Shown here piece by piece: positions 26,757 through 33,851 of a DNA stretch of 64,000 bases. Position 1 is the first letter of the stretch, and the number at the start of each line of letters is the position of its first letter. Made by a program: the position numbers and the translations under genes. The notes under the pieces are model-generated. The model saw nothing but the letters and a program-made list of their open reading frames with translations. It had not been told where the DNA came from and ran no database searches. Source of the DNA: Tatumella terrea (lineage in GTDB: Bacteria > Pseudomonadota > Gammaproteobacteria > Enterobacterales > Enterobacteriaceae); contig NZ_BAAAFX010000026.1 in NCBI RefSeq assembly GCF_039523755.1, positions 1 to 64,000 of the forward strand, given 5' to 3'.

Positions 26757-26870
26757 AGAGTGAGTCGCTCTTAAACCCGGCAAACGAACCACCGTTGGTA
26801 GCGGTGTTTTTTTGTTTACAGGGCAAAAGATTACGCGCACAAAAAAAGATCTCAGTAAGATCCTTTCTAT
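26757..26870 (-). other. ColE1-type plasmid copy-control fragment (RNA I terminator / RNA II promoter)
   Basis: From memory, this stretch aligns almost base for base with the ColE1/pBR322 origin region. The RNA I 3' part includes CCGGCAAACGAACCACCG, GGTAGCGGTG, seven T residues and GTTT. Next comes GATTACGCGCACAAAAAAAG, then GATCTCAGTAAGATCCTTT. On the minus strand this gives the RNA II promoter, with -10 TAATCT at 26833-26828 and -35 CTGAGA at 26855-26850, 16 bp apart. RNA I stem-loop II is also suggested (AGAG/CTCT at 26757-26771). The rest of RNA II and the origin are missing, so it cannot replicate. The terminator stem has one mismatch compared with ColE1. Confidence 0.7.
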
Positions 26871-26887
26871 CCCGGAGATATATCAAT

Positions 26888-27390
26888 TTAATCAGCATGC
26901 TCACGTCGATAAATTTCAACACTCACCAAATCTAATTCAGACAATCGGTAAAACGACACAACATCTTTACTCCGTGGAGATCGCCAACATTCAGCTTCTG
27001 TTTGACATTGTTTTTGCTGTTTATATCCTTCGGCTATCAGGTATTCACGAATTTTACTGGTATCGGTCGTGCCATTGAACTGAATGCCATAGACAAAAGC
27101 TTGTGGTCCACTGATATTGCTATAACTGAACTCGTAATTGTCAGAGATACGAGGCATTCTTTTCAATAAATCAGGCGTGTAATACTCGTACTCCCGGGTA
27201 TCCATCCGGGTATAATGGGCGCTACTGGCAAACCCCATCTGTATATGCGGCCATACGACAGCCAGTGCAAAAATACTAATGGCAGCAACACTGTACTGGC
27301 AAACCCCATCTGTATATGCGGCCATACGACGGCCAGTGCAAAAACACTAATGACAGCAACACTGAGCAGAATAATTATATTTCGTCTCAT
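26888..27390 (-). pseudogene. Membrane-anchored small protein gene broken by a 71-bp duplication
   Basis: The start ATG at 27390 overlaps the upstream gene stop as ATGA. The frame begins MRRNIIILLSVAVISVFALA, one membrane anchor, and runs to QMGFAS. There the second copy of a 71-bp tandem duplication shifts it out of frame, and it stops at 27163. The proper continuation, SAHYTRMDTREYEYY to YRREHAD, is in another frame. Removing one 71-bp copy restores a 143-residue protein with an N-terminal anchor and a periplasmic-type domain. I do not recognise the family. Position after a coupled gene would fit an immunity or accessory protein, but this is speculative. Confidence 0.65.
27224..27365. repeat. 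71-bp tandem duplication
   Basis: Two adjacent copies (27224-27294 and 27295-27365) differ at about four positions. Because 71 is not a multiple of three, the duplication frameshifts the gene it lies in. Both copies still encode a version of FALAVVWPHIQMGFAS. Confidence 0.9.
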
Positions 27391-28090
27391 AACCTCATCC
27401 TGTTGTTACCAGAGCCTGAGACCAAAAAAGTCTTATCGTGCTGAGGCAGAATGACGTTTCCAGACAGAAAATCGTTATAGGGAACGACCGTTCGCATAAA
27501 AGGCGGCAGCATCCCTTTACGAGGGCGGGAATACGGGAATTTTTCAGGATCGGGGAACAGTAGCGGCTGAAATGTTTCATTCTTCCAGCTACCGATTTTG
27601 CCGTAGTAGTCCCGGCTTTTTAGGGCTTCATCCTTGCTAACAGGCAGGAGCTGAGGAAAAGGATTCTGAATCGATACTACCCGATAAAAGCCCGGCAAAT
27701 CGGAGACCAAATCCTCACCGCTGAAACCGCTGTCCGTCACTAAATTATGGGGAAACGATCCCTGAAACGCTTCAAATTTGCGGGCCATCGTCATCATCAT
27801 CGCCAGGGCAATGCTCTTCTGTTCCCAGTGAGGTCTGCCGTGCCGTATCCGCCAGGTCATCACTTTTCCTGACCGAAGTTGCCCCTTAGACCAGTCATTC
27901 CCTGTGCATACCTGACATCATAAAATTCCTTCCCTGATGATTCACCTTGAGCTATTAATCTCAAAAGCTCCCGGATATCCGGGCCCTGAGCATGCCCCAA
28001 ATCCACCCATCCCAAAACTTCCGTATAAACAATACCTCTGTTTCCATAAGGTGCCTGAGCACCATCAATAATTTCTGATCGCTTACTCAT
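27387..28090 (-). pseudogene. Hypothetical gene split by a probable frameshift
   Basis: Two frames meet at 27860: an upstream 76-residue frame (28090-27860, ending GNFGQEK) and a downstream frame (27863-27387, beginning VMTWRIRHGRP). The junction reads GAAAAGTGATGACC. Adding one A to the A4 run would fuse them into a protein of about 234 residues. The join GQEKVMTWRIRHG looks natural for one domain. Alternatively the TGATG overlap could be genuine coupling of two genes. Conserved-looking stretches are GWVDLGHAQG, KSIALAMMMTMARKFEAFQ and SGFSGEDLVSDLPGFYR. I think it belongs to a DUF4056-like hypothetical family, but cannot verify this. No good ribosome site precedes 28090. Confidence 0.55.
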
Positions 28091-28251
28091 CCTGAGTATC
28101 CCGTCCCGTATTAATGACGGTGACCTGATTTACCATAACACCTATTTATCTCTCAGCAGCAAGTATACACAAAACCCCCGGGCAAAGTTGGATCATTAAA
28201 ACCATTATGTAGGTGGTTTTTAACATATAAAACAGGATGTTATATAATTAT

Positions 28252-28285
28252 CGTGGTTTTTTTACACGATTAGCCCTCAAATCCC
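28252..28285 (-). repeat. Island boundary repeat, right inverted copy
   Basis: Read on the minus strand this 34-bp sequence contains TTTGAGGG, TAATCGTGTAAAAAAACCACG. It matches the left inner copy at 26712-26743 apart from small indels and a few substitutions, so it forms an inverted pair 1.5 kb apart. Confidence 0.85.
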
Positions 28286-28296
28286 GTAAATACCGC

Positions 28297-28325
28297 AGGG
28301 CAGCGGTAAAGGTTACCGCTGCCCT
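28297..28325 (-). terminator. Hairpin downstream of hrpA
   Basis: A 13-bp stem (AGGGCAGCGGTAA / TTACCGCTGCCCT) with a 3-base loop lies 8 bp past the hrpA stop. On the minus strand only a short T stretch follows, so termination strength is uncertain. It sits just outside the island repeat. Confidence 0.55.
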
Positions 28326-28332
28326 CTGGCCT

Positions 28333-31300
28333 TCAGAGTTCTTTCTGTTCCATCGCCTGCTGTATGCGTTTTTCCGAAACCGGATACGGGGTACCCAGCT
28401 GCTGGGCAAACAGACTGACTCTGAGTTCTTCCAGCATCCAGCGTATCGCCATCACATCTTCATCGTCACGGTGTTTCGGCGGCAGCTTAGCGCGCCATTG
28501 CTCCCAGCTCTGTCCGATGTTCTGAACCTTCAGCATCCGCGCCCGGTCACTGTGCGGGTCGACCGGCAACTTGTCCAGCCGCCGCTCGATGGCCTGCAGA
28601 TAGCGCAGCGTATCCGCCAGCCGCTGCCAGCCATTGCCGGTTACGAAGCCACGGTAGATCAGACCACTCATCTGCGCTTTGATATCAGACAGTGCCAGCG
28701 CCTGGCTCATATCCACCTTGCCTTTCAGCCGTTTATTGATCCGGAACACCGCGGTCAGTATCTGTTCAACCTGAATCGCGATGGCTACCACGGTCTCATT
28801 CAGTCCGGCACGGATAATCTCTTTCAGACGGAAAAAGTCCTGCTCAGTCCAGGCCGGGCCACCATGTTCAGCCATCAGCTTATCGATACCGCAGGAGATG
28901 CAGTCATCGATCAGTTCCGGCACTTTCCCATAGGGATTAAAATAGAGTCCCAGCTTCGATTTATTCGGTAACTTCTCATGCAGGTATTTGACCGGTGACG
29001 GAATATTCAGCCACAACAGACGACGCTGACCCCGCCACATGCTTTTCTGCTGTTCAGCCTGGCTGTCAAACAGCCGTATCGCCACACTGTCTTTTTCATC
29101 CACCAGCGCCGGCCAGGCCTGTAACTGATAAGTTCCCCGCTTTTGCTGATAGCTTTGCGGCAGGTCGCCGAAGCTCCACACATGCAGTCCCTGCTGTTCC
29201 ACCCCGTCATCAGCCACGTCCGAGAGCGTTTCCTGCACTTTCTCCTTCAGCGAGGCCTTCAGGGCGGTCAGATCTTTTCCTTCCGCCAGTTTCTTATTGT
29301 GTTCATCCACAATACGGAACGTGATTTTCAGATGATCGGGCACCGCATCCCATTGCCAGTCTTCGCGGCTGACCGTGACCCCGGTCATTCGTCTGAACTC
29401 GCGTTCCAGTGCATCTGTCAGCGGTTGTCCGCTGTCGGTGACCCGCTGCAGGAACGCATCCGCATAATTCGGCGCAGGGACAAAGTTACGGCGTAACGGC
29501 TTGGCCAGCGATTTGATTAATGCGATCACCAGCTCACGACGAATGCCCGGGATCTGCCACTCAAAGCCGCGGTCACTGACCTGATTCAGTAACGGTAAAG
29601 GAACATACACCGTGACCCCGTCGGCATCTGCCCCGGGTTCAAACTGGTAACTGAGACGCAGTTTCAGGTTATCCTGATGCCAGAAATTCGGGTAATCCAG
29701 CTGACTGACCTGGCCTGCTCCTTCCCTGATCAGCATCTGCTTATCAAAGCTGAGCAGCTCCGGCTGCTCGCGGCCGGCCTGCTTCCACCACTGATCAAAA
29801 TGGCGTGCCGAAACAACATCATGACCGATACGCTGATCATAGAAGGCGAACAGGGTCTCATCATCGACCAGAATGTCCCGGCGACGTGATTTATGCTCCA
29901 GATCTTCCACTTCATTCAGCAGCTTGCGGTTATTACGTAAAAACGCATGCCGGCTCTGCCAGTCGCCTTCCACCAGCGCATGCCGGATAAAGAGTTCACG
30001 AGAGACCTGCGGGTCTATCTTACCGTAATTGACTTTACGTCCGGCAATTACCGGCAGTCCGTAGAGCGTGACTTTTTCCGTTGCCATCACCGCCCCCTGA
30101 GACTTCTCCCAGTGCGGTTCACTGTAATGATATTTCAGCAGATGTTTTGCCAGCGGTTCGATCCATTCCGGATCAATTTTCGCCGCAACCCGCCCCCAGA
30201 GCCGGCTGGTTTCCACCAGTTCGGCGACGATCACCCACTTCGGCGGCTTTTTAAATAAACCGGAGCCCGGGAACAGGGAGAACCGCGCATTGCGGGCGCC
30301 GGTGAATTCCTGTTTTTCCACATCTTTCTGGCCGATATGGGAAAGTAACCCGCACAACAGTGCACTGTGAACTTCCCGGTACGGCGCCGGTTCACTGTTA
30401 ACCGGCAGGCGCAACTCTTTCACTACCTGCCGTAACTGGGTATAGATATCCTGCCATTCACGTACCCGCAGATAATTCAGATAGTCGGTTTTACACTGAC
30501 GGCGGAACTGATTGCCGGAGAGCTGTTGCTGCTGTTCCTGTAGATAATTCCACAGGTTAACCCAGACCAGGAAGTCGGATTCTTTATCCGCAAAGCGCCG
30601 GTGTTTTTCATCCGATGCCTGCTGCCTGTCAGACGGACGTTCCCGCGGGTCCTGGATGGATAAGGCGGCAGTGATAATCATCACTTCACGAACACAGCCA
30701 AACTGTTGTGCGGCAAGCACCATGCGGGCAAGCCGTGGATCGACCGGCAACCGGGCCAGGTCCCGGCCCAGATCCGTCAGTTTCACCTTTCCGCCCTCAG
30801 CCGGCAGGATCCCGCCCAGCTCTTCCAGTAAACGAACGCCGTCCTGGATATGACGCTTATCCGGGGCTTCCACAAAAGGAAACGCCGAAATATCCCCCAG
30901 GCCGAGCGCGGTCATCTGCAGAATGACCGATGCCAGATTGGTACGCAGGATTTCCGGGTCCGTAAACTCCGGACGATTCAGAAAATCGTCTTCGGAATAG
31001 AGCCGGATACAGATCCCCTCCGAGACCCTGCCACAACGGCCTTTTCGCTGATTGGCAGAGGCCTGAGATATCGGTTCAATCGGCAGGCGCTGTACTTTCG
31101 TGCGGTAGCTGTAGCGGCTGATCCTGGCCGTGCCGGGGTCGATCACGTATTTAATGCCGGGCACCGTGAGTGAAGTTTCTGCAACGTTAGTCGCCAGCAC
31201 AATACGGCGCCCGCTGTGCGACTGGAACACACGGTTCTGTTCGGTATTGGACAAGCGGGCATACAGCGGCAGCACTTCCGTATGACGTAATTCTCTGCGA

Positions 31301-32235
31301 TTAAGGGCATCGGCTGTATCGCGGATTTCCCGTTCACCGCTCATAAAAATCAGGATATCCCCGGCAGGTTCGCGCATCAGTTCGTCGACCGCGTCAAACA
31401 CAGCCTGTAACTGATCGCGATCACCGTCACTGCTATCTTCACTGACCGGCCGGTAACGGACTTCTACCGGATAGGTACGCCCGGAAACTTCAATTACCGG
31501 TGCATGATGAAAGTGACGTGAGAAGCGCTGCGGATCGATGGTCGCCGAGGTGATGATCACTTTCAGGTCCGGCCTGCGGGGCAGTAACTCACGGAGATAG
31601 CCGAGCAGGAAGTCAATATTCAGGCTGCGTTCATGGGCTTCGTCGATGATCAGGGTGTCATATTGCATCAGCAGACGGTCCTGCTGGATCTCTGCCAGCA
31701 GTATCCCGTCGGTCATCAGTTTGATCCGGCTGTTGTCACTGACCTGGTCATTAAACCTGACTTTATAACCGACCACATCGCCCAGCGGACTTTTCATCTC
31801 TTCAGCAATACGGGCAGCGACCGTTCGCGCCGCCAGACGGCGTGGCTGGGTATGACCAATCAGGCCACGGTTACCCCGGCCGAGCGCCAGACAGATTTTC
31901 GGGATCTGAGTGGTTTTACCGGAGCCGGTTTCACCGGCAATGATCACCACCTGATGCTGACTGATCGCCGCAGCGATGTCCTGTTGCTTCTGGCTGACCG
32001 GCAGGTTATCCGGGAATTCGATGGTCTTCGGGGCAGATGCCTGCCGCAGGGCCAGGCGCGTTTCCGCTTCAGCAATATCCTGTTCAATCTTACTGGTTAT
32101 TTCAGCACGCGCCTGCGGGTTCTTCACCTTTTCCGCACCGGTCAGACGACGCCTGATTTTCTGACGGTCCCGCAGCATAAGCGGTTCCGTTCTGCTGAAC
32201 AGCGATGAAAGCGGTGAGAAATCCTGAGATGACAT
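28333..32235 (-). CDS. hrpA: ATP-dependent RNA helicase HrpA
   Basis: This 1300-residue DEAH-box helicase is identical in length to E. coli HrpA. Helicase motifs run in order: GETGSGKTTQIPK (I), TQPRRLAA (Ia), DEAHERS (II), TSATID (III), NVAETSLTVPG (V) and QRKGRCGRVSEG (VI). Helicase-associated and OB-like regions and the long HrpA-specific C-terminal domain (about 650-1300) follow. HrpA resolves collided ribosomes and processes some fimbrial mRNAs in E. coli. It is divergent from azoR with a 265-bp spacer, the same pairing as in E. coli. Confidence 0.96.
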   Translation of the reverse strand: MSSQDFSPLSSLFSRTEPLMLRDRQKIRRRLTGAEKVKNPQARAEITSKIEQDIAEAETRLALRQASAPKTIEFPDNLPVSQKQQDIAAAISQHQVVIIAGETGSGKTTQIPKICLALGRGNRGLIGHTQPRRLAARTVAARIAEEMKSPLGDVVGYKVRFNDQVSDNSRIKLMTDGILLAEIQQDRLLMQYDTLIIDEAHERSLNIDFLLGYLRELLPRRPDLKVIITSATIDPQRFSRHFHHAPVIEVSGRTYPVEVRYRPVSEDSSDGDRDQLQAVFDAVDELMREPAGDILIFMSGEREIRDTADALNRRELRHTEVLPLYARLSNTEQNRVFQSHSGRRIVLATNVAETSLTVPGIKYVIDPGTARISRYSYRTKVQRLPIEPISQASANQRKGRCGRVSEGICIRLYSEDDFLNRPEFTDPEILRTNLASVILQMTALGLGDISAFPFVEAPDKRHIQDGVRLLEELGGILPAEGGKVKLTDLGRDLARLPVDPRLARMVLAAQQFGCVREVMIITAALSIQDPRERPSDRQQASDEKHRRFADKESDFLVWVNLWNYLQEQQQQLSGNQFRRQCKTDYLNYLRVREWQDIYTQLRQVVKELRLPVNSEPAPYREVHSALLCGLLSHIGQKDVEKQEFTGARNARFSLFPGSGLFKKPPKWVIVAELVETSRLWGRVAAKIDPEWIEPLAKHLLKYHYSEPHWEKSQGAVMATEKVTLYGLPVIAGRKVNYGKIDPQVSRELFIRHALVEGDWQSRHAFLRNNRKLLNEVEDLEHKSRRRDILVDDETLFAFYDQRIGHDVVSARHFDQWWKQAGREQPELLSFDKQMLIREGAGQVSQLDYPNFWHQDNLKLRLSYQFEPGADADGVTVYVPLPLLNQVSDRGFEWQIPGIRRELVIALIKSLAKPLRRNFVPAPNYADAFLQRVTDSGQPLTDALEREFRRMTGVTVSREDWQWDAVPDHLKITFRIVDEHNKKLAEGKDLTALKASLKEKVQETLSDVADDGVEQQGLHVWSFGDLPQSYQQKRGTYQLQAWPALVDEKDSVAIRLFDSQAEQQKSMWRGQRRLLWLNIPSPVKYLHEKLPNKSKLGLYFNPYGKVPELIDDCISCGIDKLMAEHGGPAWTEQDFFRLKEIIRAGLNETVVAIAIQVEQILTAVFRINKRLKGKVDMSQALALSDIKAQMSGLIYRGFVTGNGWQRLADTLRYLQAIERRLDKLPVDPHSDRARMLKVQNIGQSWEQWRAKLPPKHRDDEDVMAIRWMLEELRVSLFAQQLGTPYPVSEKRIQQAMEQKEL

Positions 32236-32500
32236 AATAATGTGTTACCTTGATTTTATATGACAATTTGACCGGCACCCTGCATCAGCGGGCAGGAAAT
32301 GTCCGTCTGTCTGCGATTGCGCCTGATTGTAACATACTCACTGACGCGCTGTTATTGCCGGACAGGTTTTCGCAACCGCTGACTCATTCAATTTTTTCGA
32401 ATATAGCCCTCGAAATTATCAACTTTTATCTGCCGGTTTATCCCCGTACAGTGAGGTCACGTCGCGGAAGATTCCGCCCTAAATGACAGGAAAAACAACC

Positions 32501-33100
32501 ATGAGCAAAGTACTCATTCTGAAATCCAGTATTCTGGCCGGCTATTCACAGTCAGGGCAGTTAGCCGACTTTTATGCCGAACAAGCTACCGCCAAAGGTG
32601 ACACTGTCACTGTTCGTGACCTGGCAGCACAGCCGGTGCCGGTACTGGATGGCGAACTGGTCGGCGCCCTGCGCCCGTCAGACACCCCGCTGAACCCACG
32701 TCAGCAGGAAGCGCTGGCACTGTCTGATGAACTGATCGCCGAATTACAGGCCCATGATGTGATTGTCATTGCCGCGCCGATGTATAACTTTAATATCCCG
32801 ACCCAGCTGAAAACCTATTTCGACCTCATCGCCCGCGCCGGTGTGACCTTCCGTTATACGGAAAACGGCCCGGAAGGACTGGTGACCGGTAAGCGTGCGG
32901 TGATCATTTCCAGCCGCGGTGGTGTGCATAAAGATACACCGGCGGATCTGCTGACCCCTTACCTGAAATTATTCCTTGGCTTTATCGGCATCACGGATGT
33001 GAATTTTGTGTTCGCGGAAGGCTATGGTTATGGCCCGGAAGTGGGCGCCAAAGCCACGACCGATGCGAAAGCGGCTATCGAGTCGGTTATCGCTGCCTGA
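32501..33100 (+). CDS. azoR: FMN-dependent NADH-azoreductase AzoR
   Basis: This 199-residue flavodoxin-like NADH:quinone/azo reductase acts in the cytoplasm. The FMN-binding segments SSILAGYSQSGQL (about 9-21) and APMYNFNIPTQLK (about 93-105) and SRGGVH (about 139-144) are clear. The ATG at 32501 has AGGA eight bases upstream and gives the E. coli-like N-terminus; the open frame back to 32483 is not needed. It is divergent from hrpA. A repeat-rich spacer follows. Confidence 0.93.
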   Translation: MSKVLILKSSILAGYSQSGQLADFYAEQATAKGDTVTVRDLAAQPVPVLDGELVGALRPSDTPLNPRQQEALALSDELIAELQAHDVIVIAAPMYNFNIPTQLKTYFDLIARAGVTFRYTENGPEGLVTGKRAVIISSRGGVHKDTPADLLTPYLKLFLGFIGITDVNFVFAEGYGYGPEVGAKATTDAKAAIESVIAA

Positions 33101-33668
33101 TGTTCTGCTGCCGGTCTCTGCAGGCCGGCAACGTCTTGCTGGCGTCCTGCCTCTGTGGGTTGTCTGGCACAGCGCTGCAATAGCCTCAGGGCTGACAGAC
33201 CTGCCGCCCCCGCTGACTCTAACAACATCCGCATAGCGCCTTCCCGGCAAGCGGTGACGGATACGGGGTGTGCTGCCACAGGAAATCTGCCTTCCTTACC
33301 TCCTGCATCTGCTCTTTGCCAGCTAAAATATTCAGCAAGCCTCAGGGCTGACAGCCCTCCCGCCCCCGCTGACTCTTGCAACATCCGCATAGCACCTTCC
33401 CGGCAACCGGTGACGGATACGGGTCGCTCTGTCACAGGAAATCTGCCTTTGTCTGCGCATCTCTGTATCTGCGTTTATCAGTCGCTGAAATTCATTCCAC
33501 CGGACGGATGCTCTCTGCGCAGTCAGGCGCCCGTTACCGGCAGGTAGCAGGCCGACGGATAAAGAAGGATTCATCGTTCCGTTTGCGCGCCCGGGGCTGA
33601 TCACCTCTGCCGGCGTTATTATGAGCGGGTCGCAGCGATCTTCCGGCCTGAGCCGGAATGACGGGCAG
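33101..33668. other. Repeat-containing spacer where ydbL would be expected
   Basis: This 568-bp stretch between azoR and ynbE has no convincing gene. A minus-strand frame of 135 residues (33028-33435) is open only because it crosses two copies of a repeat and runs into azoR. In E. coli, ydbL lies directly after ynbE; nothing resembling its sequence is present here. A pair of about 110-bp repeats occupies the middle. Confidence 0.6.
33184..33450. repeat. Two about 110-bp direct repeats spaced 156 bp
   Basis: The segments starting at 33184 and 33340 share CCTCAGGGCTGACAG, CGCCCCCGCTGACTCT, CATCCGCATAGC, CTTCCCGGCAA, GGTGACGGATACGGG and CACAGGAAATCTGCCTT, at high identity over about 110 bp. The 46 bp between the copies is unrelated. 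Each copy contains a small palindrome AGGGCTG-AGCCCT type hairpin. The origin is unknown. Confidence 0.8.
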
Positions 33669-33851
33669 CTATTGGGGGTTTTTCAACAGAGTATTAATAT
33701 CTTTATCTGCTTTAACCGTAATCTGATGATCAATTTTGACATTCATATTGATCGTAATCGGTTCTTTTGGCGCTGCGACCTCAATGCGCGGTGTACACCC
33801 GCTCAGGATCAGGCCTGACATCAGGCAGATAAGCAGGTTACCGCTTTTCAT
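33669..33851 (-). CDS. ynbE: Outer-membrane lipoprotein YnbE
   Basis: This 60-residue lipoprotein has lipobox LILSGC (cysteine at about 19). The short mature part PRIEVAAPKEPITINMNVKIDHQI matches E. coli YnbE. YnbE multimers join the C-terminus of the periplasm-spanning protein YdbH to form a phospholipid transport bridge to the outer membrane. The gene starts 14 bases inside ydbH, so they are co-translated. In E. coli the operon ends with ydbL, which is missing here. Confidence 0.88.
   Translation of the reverse strand: MKSGNLLICLMSGLILSGCTPRIEVAAPKEPITINMNVKIDHQITVKADKDINTLLKNPQ

Larger units (their letters stand above)
26510..28285. mobile_element. Inverted-repeat-bounded island, probable plasmid-derived remnant
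   Basis: This 1.78-kb segment is more AT-rich than its neighbours and fills the space between ydgD and hrpA, genes that are far apart in E. coli. Related 32-34-bp sequences mark both ends: two direct copies on the left (26510 and 26712) and an inverted copy on the right (28252). Inside are a ColE1-like copy-control fragment and two coupled minus-strand genes, both disrupted. No transposase or integrase gene is visible, so movement would have required help from elsewhere. The plasmid origin is an inference. Confidence 0.55.

Noticed and set aside
26812..27078. Plus-strand 88-residue frame in the island
   Set aside because: It overlaps the ColE1-like fragment and the antisense of the broken membrane gene; no start signal or family.
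31633..32208. Plus-strand 191-residue frame opposite hrpA
   Set aside because: It is an antisense shadow of conserved helicase motifs of hrpA.
33028..33435. Minus-strand frame of 135 residues between azoR and ynbE
   Set aside because: Its length comes from crossing two repeat copies and the azoR coding region; no ribosome site or family likeness.
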